Source: Pseudonocardia sp. ICBG1293 (lineage in GTDB: Bacteria; Actinomycetota; Actinomycetes; Mycobacteriales; Pseudonocardiaceae). Taken from it: DNA of 64,000 bases. The stretch covers positions 307,833 to 371,832 of the forward strand of contig NZ_JAHLEL010000053.1 in assembly GCF_020131355.1 (NCBI RefSeq), in the 5' to 3' direction. Shown here one piece after another: positions 39,536 to 48,516 of this stretch. The position numbers and the translations under genes are program-made. Under the pieces are notes generated by a model that saw only the letters and a list, made by a program, of their open reading frames with translations, was not told the origin of the DNA and did not search any database. The first letter of the stretch is position 1, and each line of letters starts with the position of its first letter.

Positions 39536-40969
39536 TCAGAAGATCCTGCGCAACAGGCGCTCGGTCCGTCCGTCGTAGGGCGGGTAGACCACACCCGGGT
39601 CCGGCCGGGCCGGCTTGCGCAGCACCGCACGGCGGTGCGAGAAGGTCTCGAAGCCGAAGCGCCCGTGGTAGGCCCCGGAGCCGCTGCGCCCCACCCCGCC
39701 GAAGGGGAGCTGGGGCACGAGCACGTGGAACATCAGGTGGTTCACCACGGTGGCCCCGGCGGGGACCTCACGGGTGACCCGCTCGGCGGTGCGCGAGGAC
39801 CCGGTGAACACGTAGGCGGCGAGCGGCTTCGGGCCCGCGACGACGTGCGCGATCGCCGCGTCGACACCGTCGACGGTCAGCACCGGCAGGATCGGGCCGA
39901 AGATCTCCTCGGTCATGAGCCGGGAACGGGGGTCGGGGTCGACGACCACGGTGGGCTCCCCCGTACGGGCCTGCACGTCCACCGTCCCACCGGCGACGAC
40001 GGTGCCCCGGTGGTCCTCGGCCAGCAGCGCGGCGAGCCGGGCCGCCTGCCGGGAGTCGACGATGCGCACGGTCCCGCCGTGCTCCCCGTCGGCGGCGCCG
40101 CGCATCCGCGCCGTCTCGGCGACGATCCGGGCGACCAGGTCGTCCCGCACGGTGGCGTCGACCAGGACGTAGTCCGGCGCGACACAGGTCTGCCCGGAGT
40201 TCATGAGCTTGGTCCAGGCGATCCGGCGGGCGGCGACCTCGACGTCGGCGTCCGCGGCGACGATCACCGGGCTCTTGCCGCCGAGCTCCAGGGTGACCGG
40301 GGTGAGGTGCGGCGCCGCGGCGGCCATGACCTTCGCCCCGACCTCCGGGCTGCCGGTGAAGAACACGTGGTCCAGTCCCTGCGCGAGCAGCTCCCCGGTC
40401 TCCCCCGGCCCGCCCGTGACGACGGCGACCGCGTCCGGGTCGGTGTAGCGCGGCAGCAGCCGGACGAGCACGTCCGCGGTGGCCGGTGCGTACTCCGACG
40501 GCTTGACCACGGCACAGTTGCCGGCCGCGAACGCCGCGACCAGCGGGGCCAGCGTGAGGTGGGCCGGGTAGTTCCAGGGCCCGACGACCAGCACGACCCC
40601 GAGCGGCTCGTGCACCCAGTGCGCGGAGCCCGGCTGCACCGAGAGCGGCAGCCCGACCCGGTGCGGGCGCATCCAGCGCCGGAGGTGGCGGCGGGCGTAC
40701 CGGGACTCGGCGACGGTCGGGGCCAGGTCCGCCAGCCAGGCGTCGACGCGGGGTCGGCCGAGGTCGGCGGCCAGCGCGGCGACGAACTCGTCCTCGGACT
40801 CGGTCAGCATCCGCTCCAGACCACGCAGCTGGTCCAGCCGCCAGCGCCGGTCCCGGGTCCGGCCGCCACGGAACGTGGCGCGCAGCCGGGCCACCTGCTC
40901 GTCGGCGGACGCCGTCCGGGCGTCCGGTGCTGTGGCTCCGGTGGTGCCACCGGTCCTGGTCACGGTCAT
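39536..40969 (-). CDS. Aldehyde dehydrogenase family protein
   Basis: 477-aa NAD(P)-dependent aldehyde dehydrogenase, of the class-3-like group without a long N-terminus. The general-base Glu lies in LELGGKSP (E228) and the nucleophile in NSGQTCVAP (C262). GFETFSHRRAVL and a C-terminal hydrophobic end are like coniferyl/fatty aldehyde dehydrogenases. The ATG at 40967-40969 has GGAGAG upstream. It is divergent to the SCP2-SDR-P450 operon across a palindromic operator, so it is probably coregulated and oxidises an aldehyde from the same route. Confidence 0.9.
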   Translation of the reverse strand: MTVTRTGGTTGATAPDARTASADEQVARLRATFRGGRTRDRRWRLDQLRGLERMLTESEDEFVAALAADLGRPRVDAWLADLAPTVAESRYARRHLRRWMRPHRVGLPLSVQPGSAHWVHEPLGVVLVVGPWNYPAHLTLAPLVAAFAAGNCAVVKPSEYAPATADVLVRLLPRYTDPDAVAVVTGGPGETGELLAQGLDHVFFTGSPEVGAKVMAAAAPHLTPVTLELGGKSPVIVAADADVEVAARRIAWTKLMNSGQTCVAPDYVLVDATVRDDLVARIVAETARMRGAADGEHGGTVRIVDSRQAARLAALLAEDHRGTVVAGGTVDVQARTGEPTVVVDPDPRSRLMTEEIFGPILPVLTVDGVDAAIAHVVAGPKPLAAYVFTGSSRTAERVTREVPAGATVVNHLMFHVLVPQLPFGGVGRSGSGAYHGRFGFETFSHRRAVLRKPARPDPGVVYPPYDGRTERLLRRIF

Positions 40970-41009
40970 GGCCGGCTCTCCACCTCGTCGGGGTCCGAGT
41001 ACTTCCGCA

Positions 41010-41028
41010 GTAACGTAATCTACGTTAC
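41010..41028. promoter_or_regulatory. Perfect palindromic operator in a divergent promoter
   Basis: GTAACGTA-ATC-TACGTTAC, an 8-bp perfect palindrome with a 3-bp centre, of the size typical for TetR-family operators. It lies between the aldehyde dehydrogenase (minus) and SCP2 (plus) starts. TACGTT inside it could act as a -10 element in either direction. The TetR at 38893-39471 is the likeliest binder. Confidence 0.65.
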
Positions 41029-41072
41029 GTTCCGGGTACAAGGAAGCACATTCACGACGACGTGGAGGAACC

Positions 41073-41489
41073 GTGCCCGGATTCGCCGACGAGGACGAGC
41101 TGTACCGCTACATCGGTGGCATCTTCGAGACCGCACTGGCCGACCCGGAGCTGGAGCCCAAGCTCCGCGGCACCGGTCTGGTCCTGCGCCAGCAGTGCAC
41201 CGACCCGGACTCGGCCCTGGTCATCGACCTGCCCGGCGGCAAGGTCTGGAAGGGCTCGGACTCCGGCGCCCCCGAGGCGCAGGCCACCATGACGATGTCC
41301 ACCGAGACCGCCAACGCCTACTGGCAGGGCACGGTCAACCTGACCTTCGCGATGGCGAAGGGCAAGGTGAAGGTCGACGGCACCGTCACCAAGCTGCTGC
41401 AGCTCGCGCCGCTGTCGAAGAAGCTGTTCCCGGTCTACGTGAACCGCCTCGAGGCCGACGGGCGCGAGGACCTGCTGGTGTCGAAGTGA
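41073..41489 (+). CDS. SCP2 sterol-binding-domain protein
   Basis: 138 aa, one SCP2-like domain and no membrane segment. SCP2 domains hold fatty acyl chains or sterols in a hydrophobic cavity. The features MSTETANAYWQGTVNLTFAMAKGKVKVDG and the start DEDELYRYIGGIF are shared with a second copy at 49614-50024. The GTG start follows GGAGG. First gene of a four-gene operon with SDR, P450 and F420-type oxidoreductase, so it may carry the hydrophobic substrate for those enzymes. Confidence 0.85.
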   Translation: MPGFADEDELYRYIGGIFETALADPELEPKLRGTGLVLRQQCTDPDSALVIDLPGGKVWKGSDSGAPEAQATMTMSTETANAYWQGTVNLTFAMAKGKVKVDGTVTKLLQLAPLSKKLFPVYVNRLEADGREDLLVSK

Positions 41490-42265
41490 GCCGCCGGGTG
41501 GTGGTGACCGGTGCCGCGTCCGGCATCGGCGCCGAGGTGGCGGCCCGGTTCGTCGCCGCGGGAGACGAGGTGACCTCGCTGGACCTGAAGGACACCCCGG
41601 TCGGCGTCGCCCGGCACGTGCACTGCGACCTGTCCGACGTCGCGTCGATGGACGCCGCCGTCGCCGCACTGGACGGGGAGTTCGACGCGCTCTGCAACGT
41701 CGCGGGGGTCCCCGGCACCGCGCCCGCCGAGCTCGTGCTGCGGGTCAACCTGCTCGGGCTGCGCCACCTGACCGAGTCGCTCGTCGAGCGGATCCGCCCC
41801 GGCGGGGCGGTCGTGAACGTCGCCTCCATCGCCGGCTACGCGTGGGCGTCACGGCTGGCGGCGATCCGTGAGCTGCTCGCCACCGACACCGTCGAGGAGG
41901 GGCTCGCCTGGTTCGCGGCACACCCGCAGGAGGGCAACGCCTACAACTTCGCCAAGGAGGCCCTGATCGTCTACACGATGCTCATGGCCCCGGTGTTCGG
42001 CGAGAACGGGGTACGGATGAACGCCGTCTGCCCCGGCCCGGTCGAGACCCCCATCCTCGGCGACTTCGAGGAGTCGATGGGCAAGGAGAACCTCGACGCG
42101 CTCGCCGCGTTCCTGGGCAGGCACGCCACCCCCACCGACATCGCCGGGCCGGTCCTGTTCCTGGCCGGCCCGGACTCCGCCTGGATCAACGGGCACGCAC
42201 TCGTCGCCGACGGCGGCATCAGCGGTGCCGTGCTGACCGGCATGATCCCCCCGCCGCAGATCTGA
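41486..42265 (+). CDS. Short-chain dehydrogenase/reductase
   Basis: 259-aa classical SDR. The cofactor motif TGAASGIG (residues 8-15), Ser in NVASIAG, and catalytic Tyr/Lys in YNFAK (Y153, K157) are present. The start GTG overlaps the SCP2 stop (GTGA). A longer-than-usual insert before the active site (about residues 125-150) is seen. It has similarity in style to 3-alpha-hydroxysteroid or related hydroxy-lipid dehydrogenases; the substrate is inferred only from the operon. Confidence 0.88.
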   Translation: MSRRVVVTGAASGIGAEVAARFVAAGDEVTSLDLKDTPVGVARHVHCDLSDVASMDAAVAALDGEFDALCNVAGVPGTAPAELVLRVNLLGLRHLTESLVERIRPGGAVVNVASIAGYAWASRLAAIRELLATDTVEEGLAWFAAHPQEGNAYNFAKEALIVYTMLMAPVFGENGVRMNAVCPGPVETPILGDFEESMGKENLDALAAFLGRHATPTDIAGPVLFLAGPDSAWINGHALVADGGISGAVLTGMIPPPQI

Positions 42266-42302
42266 TCCCGGTTCCGACGACGCCACCGCGAGGAGGCAAC
42301 CC

Positions 42303-43577
42303 GTGACCACCACGGAGAAGCGCCCGTACGACCCGCTGGACATCTCCACCCAGGCGTTCTGGACACGGACCCCGGACGCCCGCGAGGAGACCTTCGCCGA
42401 GCTCCGCCGCGACCGCCCGCTGTCCTGGCACCCGCCCGCCGAGACCGACCTGCTCCCCGACCCGGACGCACCCGGGTTCTGGGCGCTGGTCACCCACGCC
42501 GACATCACCGCCGTCAGCCGCGACGCCGAGACCTTCGCCTCCGGCCAGCAGTACGGCGGCGTGATGCTGGAGGACGTGCCCGAGGACATGCTCGAGGCCG
42601 CGCACTCCATCCTCGCGATGGACGCCCCCCGCCACCACCGCCAGCGCAAGGTGATCAGCTCGGTGTTCACCCCGCGCCGGGTCCGCCTCATCGAGGAGCA
42701 GATCGCCGAGCAGGCCCGGGTCATCGTCGACGACCTGCTGGCCGGGGACGGCTCGGCCGACTTCGTGACCGCCGTCGCGGCACGCCTGCCGATGTGGACG
42801 ATCTCGCAGATGATCGGCATCCCGGAGCAGAAGCGGCAGGAGGTCGCCGACGCGGCCAACGCGCTGGTCGGGTGGAACGACCCGGACTACATCGGCGACG
42901 GCGACCCGATGGCGGTGCTGCTCGACGGGCTGATGACGCTGCACACCGCGTCGTTCGAGCTGTCCGCCGCGCGCCGCGAGACGCCCGCCGACGACCTGAT
43001 GACCGCGCTGGTGCGGGCCGAGGTCGACGGCGACGCACTGACCGACGAGGAGATCGCGGCGTTCTTCGTGCTGCTCTGCGTCGCCGGGAACGACACCACC
43101 CGCCAGACCACCAGCCACGCGATCCTGGCGCTGGACCGCCACCCCGGGCAGAAGCGGCTGCTCACCGAGGAGTTCGACGACCGGATCAAGCCCGCCGTCG
43201 AGGAGTTCCTCCGCTGGGCGAGCCCGGTGCTGACCTTCCGCCGTACCGCGACCCGCGACACCGAGATCCGCGGGCAGCGCATCGCCGAGGGCGAGCGGGT
43301 GGTCCTGTTCTACCACTCGGGCAACCGCGACGACGCCGCCTTCGCCGACCCGCACGTCTTCGACATCACCCGCACCGAGAACCCGCACGTCGCCTTCGGC
43401 GGCGGGGGCCCGCACTTCTGCCTGGGCAGCCACCTCGCCAGGACCCAGCTGCGGGCGCTGTTCCACCAGCTCCTCACCAGGGTCCCCGACCTGTCGGTGG
43501 GCGAACCGGAGTTCCTGACCGGCAACTTCATCAACGGGATCAAGCGGCTGCCGGTGACCTTCGGGGGCGCCTCGTGA
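42303..43577 (+). CDS. Cytochrome P450 (CYP124/CYP125-like)
   Basis: 424-aa bacterial P450. I-helix VAGNDTTRQT, ExxR in EEFLRW, and the heme loop FGGGGPHFCLGSHLAR with Cys373 are all intact. The pattern resembles the CYP124/125/142 group, which hydroxylates terminal carbons of cholesterol side chains and methyl-branched lipids. This closeness is by eye. GTG start with GAGGAGG upstream. The stop overlaps the next gene (GTGA). It needs ferredoxin and reductase not present in this window. Confidence 0.9.
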   Translation: MTTTEKRPYDPLDISTQAFWTRTPDAREETFAELRRDRPLSWHPPAETDLLPDPDAPGFWALVTHADITAVSRDAETFASGQQYGGVMLEDVPEDMLEAAHSILAMDAPRHHRQRKVISSVFTPRRVRLIEEQIAEQARVIVDDLLAGDGSADFVTAVAARLPMWTISQMIGIPEQKRQEVADAANALVGWNDPDYIGDGDPMAVLLDGLMTLHTASFELSAARRETPADDLMTALVRAEVDGDALTDEEIAAFFVLLCVAGNDTTRQTTSHAILALDRHPGQKRLLTEEFDDRIKPAVEEFLRWASPVLTFRRTATRDTEIRGQRIAEGERVVLFYHSGNRDDAAFADPHVFDITRTENPHVAFGGGGPHFCLGSHLARTQLRALFHQLLTRVPDLSVGEPEFLTGNFINGIKRLPVTFGGAS

Positions 43578-44593
43578 AGCTCGGCCTCGCCCTGGGCTAC
43601 TGGGGCGCCGGGCCGCCACCCGGCACCGTCGAGAAGGTCGACGCCGCCGAGGACCTGGGCTTCGACTCGATGTGGACGGCCGAGGCGTACGGCTCGGACG
43701 CGTTCACCCCGCTGTCCTGGCTCGGGTCGCGGACCTCCCGGATGCGGTTGGGCACCTCGGTCGCCCAGCTGTCGGCGCGCACCCCGACCGCGACGGCGAT
43801 GGCCGCCATGACCCTGGACCACCTGTCCGGCGGCCGGGTGGTGCTGGGCATCGGCGCGTCCGGGCCGCAGGTCGTCGAGGGCTGGTACGGGCGTCCGTAC
43901 CCGAAGCCGCTCGCGCGCACCCGGGAGTACGTGCAGATCCTGCGCGACACGATCGCCCGGGAGAAGGCGCTCTCCGACGGGCCGCACTACCCGATCCCGC
44001 ACCCGGGCGGCACCGGGCTGGGCAAGCCGCTGCGCTCGACCCTGCACCCCTACCGCACGGACCTGCCGATCCAACTCGCCGCGGAGGGCCCGAAGAACGT
44101 CGCGCTGGCCGCCGAGATCGGCGACGGCTGGCAGCCGCTGTTCTACGCCCCCCGCCACGACGCGCACTACCGGGAGTCGCTCGACGCCGGCTTCGCCGCC
44201 CGCGGCGGGCGTCCGGACGGGTTCGAGGTCGTCTGCATGGTGCAGGTCGTCGTGGACGACGACGTGGAGGCCGCCGCCGACCGGATCCGTCCGTTCCTCG
44301 CGCTCTACGTCGGTGGGATGGGCGCGAAGGGCGCCAACTTCCACTACGAGGTCTTCGCCCGCATGGGCTACGAGCAGGAGTGCGCCCGCATCCAGGACCT
44401 CTACCTGGGCGGGGACAAGCAGGCCGCGGCGAAGGCCGTCCCGACCTCGATGGTCGAGCAGGTCGCGCTGGTCGGGCCGAGGGCGAAGATCGCCGAGGAG
44501 CTTCCGGTGTTCCGCGACTCGCTGCTCACGACGATGGTCGTCGACGGCAGCCCGGAGCACCTGCGCACCGTCCGCGAGCTCGTCGACGGCTGA
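43574..44593 (+). CDS. LLM-class F420-dependent oxidoreductase
   Basis: 339-aa luciferase-like TIM-barrel protein of the F420-dependent group. Features: GYWGAGPP start, GRVVLGIGASGPQVVEGWYG near residue 92, and a C-terminal PxxMVEQVALVGP block. It probably reduces or oxidises a substrate using coenzyme F420, which actinomycetes make. It overlaps the P450 gene by four bases and is the last gene in this operon. A terminator follows. Confidence 0.87.
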   Translation: MKLGLALGYWGAGPPPGTVEKVDAAEDLGFDSMWTAEAYGSDAFTPLSWLGSRTSRMRLGTSVAQLSARTPTATAMAAMTLDHLSGGRVVLGIGASGPQVVEGWYGRPYPKPLARTREYVQILRDTIAREKALSDGPHYPIPHPGGTGLGKPLRSTLHPYRTDLPIQLAAEGPKNVALAAEIGDGWQPLFYAPRHDAHYRESLDAGFAARGGRPDGFEVVCMVQVVVDDDVEAAADRIRPFLALYVGGMGAKGANFHYEVFARMGYEQECARIQDLYLGGDKQAAAKAVPTSMVEQVALVGPRAKIAEELPVFRDSLLTTMVVDGSPEHLRTVRELVDG

Positions 44594-44613
44594 CCCCGCT
44601 CCCCCGGGACACC

Positions 44614-44649
44614 GACGGCCCCGGTCCGCTGCTGCGGGCCGGGGCCGTC
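44614..44649. terminator. Bidirectional terminator between the F420 oxidoreductase and alcohol dehydrogenase
   Basis: Inverted repeat with arms of 16 bases (44614-44629 and 44634-44649), one T-G pair and loop TGCT. It lies between two convergent genes. Confidence 0.85.
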
Positions 44650-44666
44650 GTGCGCGCCGGGGGCGG

Positions 44667-45773
44667 TCAGTAGCGGATCAGGCCCCGGATGTTGCGTCCG
44701 GAGCGCATGTCCTCGTAGCCCTCGTTGACCTGGTCGAGGGAGTACTCCTTGGTGATCAGCTCGCGCAGCTTGAGCTGCCCCAGGTTGTGCATGTCCAGCA
44801 GCCGCGGGATGTCGAACTGCGCGGCGGAGCTGCCGAACAGCGCACCGCGGATCTGCTTCTCGTACAGCGTGAGGTCGAGCAGCGACAGCGACGCCGTCTC
44901 CTCCTCCGCCCGGGCCAGCGCGGTGACGACGACACGGCCGCGCTTGCCGACCAGCTGCAGCGCGGGCTGGAGGTCCTCGCCCATCGCGACCCCGGTGCAG
45001 AGGATCGCGGCCTCGGCCATCTGCCCGCGGGTCACCTCGCTGACGATCTCCCACGCCTCGTCGATGCTCGCGGCGACGTGCGTGGCGCCCAGCTCGCGGG
45101 AGCGCTCCCGCTTGTGCTCGACCGGGTCGACCGCGACGACGTGCCGGCAGCCCGCGGCCCGGGCACCCTGCACCGCGTTCGCACCGATGCCGCCGATCCC
45201 GACGACCACCGCGGTGTCCCCGGCCCGCAGCTCCGCGGTGCGCACCGAGGAGCCGAACCCCGTGGTCACACCGCAGCCGACGAGCGCGGCCAGGTCCAGC
45301 GGGAACCCCTCGTCGATCTTCACGGCGGACTTCACGGGGACCACGGTGTGCCGGGCGAACGTGCCGAGCAGGCACATCTGGCCGAGGTCCTCACCGCGGG
45401 CGTGGAACCGGTAGGTGCCGTCCAGCTGTGGCCCGAGGGTGGCGCCGGCGCCGTCGTTGCAGAGGTTCGGCTGCCCCTTGGAGCAGTACGGGCAGCGACC
45501 GCAGGACGGCAGGAAGGTCAGCACGACCGGGTCGCCGACCTCCAGCTCGGTGACGCCCGGGCCGACCTCGACCACCCGGCCGGCGCCCTCGTGCCCGCCG
45601 ACCATGGGCAGGACCGCGGGCAGGTCACCGGTCACGAGGTGTTCGTCGGAGTGGCACAGCCCCGATGCGGTCAGCTCGACCATCACCTCACCGGCGTGCG
45701 GGGAGTCGAGCTCGACCTCCTCGATCTCCCACTTGCCACCGGGTTCCCACAGCACCGCTGCCGTCGTACGCAT
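44667..45773 (-). CDS. Zinc-type alcohol dehydrogenase, NDMA-dependent (Rxyl_3153-like)
   Basis: 368-aa MDR-type alcohol dehydrogenase. Catalytic zinc ligands C40 and H61, structural zinc cysteines C91, C94, C97 and C105, and Rossmann motif VVGIGGIGANAVQ are present. The N-terminal pattern MRTTAAVLWEPGGKWEIEEVE is like the NDMA-dependent family whose NADH stays bound and is reoxidised with mycofactocin. That cofactor link is family knowledge; no mycofactocin genes are in the window. It is 82 bases downstream of the histidine kinase and might be read with it. Confidence 0.87.
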   Translation of the reverse strand: MRTTAAVLWEPGGKWEIEEVELDSPHAGEVMVELTASGLCHSDEHLVTGDLPAVLPMVGGHEGAGRVVEVGPGVTELEVGDPVVLTFLPSCGRCPYCSKGQPNLCNDGAGATLGPQLDGTYRFHARGEDLGQMCLLGTFARHTVVPVKSAVKIDEGFPLDLAALVGCGVTTGFGSSVRTAELRAGDTAVVVGIGGIGANAVQGARAAGCRHVVAVDPVEHKRERSRELGATHVAASIDEAWEIVSEVTRGQMAEAAILCTGVAMGEDLQPALQLVGKRGRVVVTALARAEEETASLSLLDLTLYEKQIRGALFGSSAAQFDIPRLLDMHNLGQLKLRELITKEYSLDQVNEGYEDMRSGRNIRGLIRY

Positions 45774-45855
45774 GGCGGTCGATCGTGGCGGCGCGACGGG
45801 CTCCGGCACACCCGTCGCCCGCGCCAGTGCTGGCCCCCGGGTGCCAGGCACGGGG

Positions 45856-47139
45856 TCAGGAGCCGGAGAGCGGCAGCGTGAGGCGGGCGACGAGGCCGCC
45901 GCCCTCGCGCGGGAGCAGGCTCAGCTCACCGTCCATGGCGGACGCGAGCGCCTCGGCGATCCACAGGCCGAGTCCCGCGGTGCCGCGGCGCTCCCCCAGC
46001 GCGACGCCCTTGGCGGTCACGACGCCCTCCTGGCCCACGGGAAGCCCGGGACCGCGGTCGCGGACCTCGGCGGTCAGCACGGCGCCGTCGTGGGCCAGGT
46101 GCAGCTCCACCGGGGCGTCCCCGGAGTGGCGGGCGGCGTTCTCGGCGAGGTTGGTGAGCATCCGCCGCAGCCGGACCGGGTCGCAGTGCACCGCCGCCCC
46201 GGCCGGCTCGACGACCGGGCGCCGCCGCTCCCGAGCGACGCCCGCGGCGTCGAGGACGGCGTCGGCCAGCTCGGCGAGCACGACCCTGCGGGGCCGGTTG
46301 CGCCCGAGCGGGCTGCCCTCGGCGACCGCCAGGTCCGCGAGGCCGTCGAGCATGTCCTGCAGGTGGGCGGCGTGGTCGGCGAGCAGCCGCGACGCGCGCC
46401 GGGCCGCGTCGCCGGACAGCCGTCCCTCGGCGAGGTCGGCCGAGAGCGCGGTGAGCGACGCGACCGGGGTCCGGAACTCGTGGAGCACCACCCGGGCGCC
46501 GTCGAGCCGGGCCCGGCTCTGGGACACGATCCGGTCCCGCAGCGCCCGCTCGGACAGGTAGCGCTCGTGCTCGCTCTCCGCGCGGGCGCGGGTGGTGGCG
46601 ATGTCGGCCAGCTGGTGCTCCAGCAGCCGCACCTGCACCCCGGTGAGCACCGCGGTCGCGAACAGGAATCCGGTCCACCACAGACCGGCGAGGACCCGTA
46701 CGGCGACGGTCACGTCCGGGGCGGACCCGAGCAGCACCGCGGCGGTGTAGCCGGCCCCCAACCCGAGTGCGAGCAGCCGTCCGACCCGGTGCCCGCCGCG
46801 CAGCGCGATCGCGATGACGACCAGCGGCAGCGCCCCCACCATGGGGCTCGCGACGCCGCCGGTGAACCCGCAGGCGAGCAGGCTCAGCACGCCGTCGAGC
46901 CCGGTCAGGACGGCCGGGGGCACGGGCAGCCGCCCGCGCACCAGGGAGACCACGCCGAGCACCGTGGCGTACACCGCGCTCAGCCCGACCAGCACCGCCG
47001 CGACGACCGGCCGGTCCCCGGTCAGGTCCGGGCGGCTCACCACCAGGCCCACCGCGGCGAGCACCACGCAGAGCCGCAGCACGACGGCCTGGCGCTCCTC
47101 CCGGGTGCGTTCGGGGAGCTCACCGGGGTGCGCGGTCAC
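45856..47139 (-). CDS. Sensor histidine kinase
   Basis: 427 aa. Five or six N-terminal membrane segments without a clear periplasmic sensor loop (residues about 17-170), then a HisKA domain with H220 in VLHEFRTP and a HATPase domain (NLAENAARH, DRGPGLP, GLGLWIAEALA). I chose the GTG at 47137-47139, preceded by GAGAGG, over a GTG at 47176-47178 that would leave only 14 bases to the divergent response regulator. The pairing with that regulator is likely but not proven. Confidence 0.85.
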   Translation of the reverse strand: MTAHPGELPERTREERQAVVLRLCVVLAAVGLVVSRPDLTGDRPVVAAVLVGLSAVYATVLGVVSLVRGRLPVPPAVLTGLDGVLSLLACGFTGGVASPMVGALPLVVIAIALRGGHRVGRLLALGLGAGYTAAVLLGSAPDVTVAVRVLAGLWWTGFLFATAVLTGVQVRLLEHQLADIATTRARAESEHERYLSERALRDRIVSQSRARLDGARVVLHEFRTPVASLTALSADLAEGRLSGDAARRASRLLADHAAHLQDMLDGLADLAVAEGSPLGRNRPRRVVLAELADAVLDAAGVARERRRPVVEPAGAAVHCDPVRLRRMLTNLAENAARHSGDAPVELHLAHDGAVLTAEVRDRGPGLPVGQEGVVTAKGVALGERRGTAGLGLWIAEALASAMDGELSLLPREGGGLVARLTLPLSGS

Positions 47140-47192
47140 GGTCGGGACCTCTCGGGCGGGGACGCGGGTCGGGGCCACACTAGGCTCGGGGC

Positions 47193-47867
47193 ATGCCGCC
47201 CGCGCCGACAGCGCCGCACGTGGTCGTCATCGTCGACGACCACGCCCTGTTCGCGCAGGGTCTCGAACTGCTGCTCGAGTCACGGGGCGGGGAGACCTTC
47301 CGGGTCGCGGGCTCCACCACCGCCGGGGAGGAGGCCGTCGCCCTGGTCGGGAAGCACCGGGCCGGGATCGCGATCATCGACCTCGCGCTCCCCCCGCTCG
47401 GCGGGGTCGAGACGATCCGGCGGGTCAAGGCCGCGTACCCGGCCACCCGCGTGCTCGCACTGTCGGGCACCGAGGACCTGGACCTCGCCGCGGCCGCGCT
47501 GCGGGCCGGTGCCGACGGCTATCTGGGCAAGTCCGCCGACCCGGACGTGCTGGTCGCACCGCTGCTGTCGATCGCAGCCGGGGTGCGGGTGCTGCGTGCC
47601 GAGCTGCTCGACGCGCTGCTCGTCGCGGCCGACCGCACCGCCGACGGCCTGCTCGACCGGCTCGGCGAGCGCGACATCGAGCTGTGGACGCTGCTCGCCC
47701 GCGGTCTGGAGACCGCCGACATCGCCCGGCCGATGCTGGTCAGCGAGCGCACCGCCAAGCGCATGATCGCCTCGCTGCTGCACAAGCTGGGCGCGGCCAA
47801 CCGGATCGAGGCCGCCGCGCTGGCGGGGCGCTGCGGGCTGCTCGACGAGCACCCGGCCGGGCGCTGA
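47193..47867 (+). CDS. Response regulator, NarL/LuxR family
   Basis: 224 aa. Receiver domain with acidic pair DD (15-16), phosphorylated D63 and K113; LuxR-type helix-turn-helix at the C-terminus (LARGLETADIARPMLVSERTAKRMIASLLHKL). It is divergent from the histidine kinase at 45856-47139, 53 bases apart. The HisKA rather than HisKA_3 kinase next to a NarL-type regulator is an uncommon combination. The stop is eight bases from the end of the convergent TetR gene. Confidence 0.87.
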   Translation: MPPAPTAPHVVVIVDDHALFAQGLELLLESRGGETFRVAGSTTAGEEAVALVGKHRAGIAIIDLALPPLGGVETIRRVKAAYPATRVLALSGTEDLDLAAAALRAGADGYLGKSADPDVLVAPLLSIAAGVRVLRAELLDALLVAADRTADGLLDRLGERDIELWTLLARGLETADIARPMLVSERTAKRMIASLLHKLGAANRIEAAALAGRCGLLDEHPAGR

Positions 47868-47874
47868 GGCCCGC

Positions 47875-48483
47875 TCAGCCGGCCCGGACCCCGGGCAGTG
47901 CGGCGACGGCGTCGCAGTTGCGCCGCACCAGCGCGGGCAGCCCGGCGGGGGCTCGCGTCGGTGTGGCCAGCCACTCGGCCCTGGCCAGCCGCCAGGCCGA
48001 GACGGCGGCGTCGAGCGTCAGCCCGAGCAGGTGCTCGGGCAGCACCTCGGGACCCGCGACCGCCCGGACCCGTGCACGGAGCCGGTCGGTGGTGCCCGCG
48101 CACAGCCGCAGCGCCGCCGTCGCGACGGCGGGCTCGCTGTCGATGATCGCCGCGGAGGCCGTGAACCGGTCGAACCACGCCGGATCGCGCTCCTCGACGG
48201 CCGCGCACAGTGCGTCGCGCAGGGTGCCGAGCAGCGGACCGGCGCCGGGCACCGTCCGGTCGACGAACCCGTCGAACAGCACCCGCTCGTCGGCCAGGAC
48301 CACGTCCTCCTTGGAGGCGAAGAGCCGGAAGAACGTGCGCGGCGAGACCTCCGCCCCGGCGGCGATCGCCTCCACGGTGGTCGCTGGGAAGCCGTCGGCG
48401 CCGATCAGCCGCACCGCTGCGGCGACGAGGTCGGCCTCGGTCCGTCGCCGTTTGCGCTCGCGCAGTCCCGGTGCACCGTCCAC
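47875..48483 (-). CDS. TetR/AcrR family transcriptional regulator
   Basis: 202 aa. N-terminal TetR domain with TTVEAIAAGAEVSPRTFFRLFASKED (about residues 34-59). The GTG start (48481-48483) gives MDGAPGLRERKRRRTEAD. A 34-base gap separates it from two overlapping palindromes (48517-48547), which are its likely operators, and beyond them is the divergent, frameshifted quinone oxidoreductase. The ligand-binding domain is not recognised. Confidence 0.88.
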   Translation of the reverse strand: MDGAPGLRERKRRRTEADLVAAAVRLIGADGFPATTVEAIAAGAEVSPRTFFRLFASKEDVVLADERVLFDGFVDRTVPGAGPLLGTLRDALCAAVEERDPAWFDRFTASAAIIDSEPAVATAALRLCAGTTDRLRARVRAVAGPEVLPEHLLGLTLDAAVSAWRLARAEWLATPTRAPAGLPALVRRNCDAVAALPGVRAG

Positions 48484-48516
48484 GGACCCATCGTAACCGG
48501 GACGGCGGGAAATCGG

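Noticed and set aside
47863..47879. GCTGAG-GCCCG-CTCAGC repeat as a terminator
   Set aside because: It is made by the two convergent stop codons and only six base pairs long.
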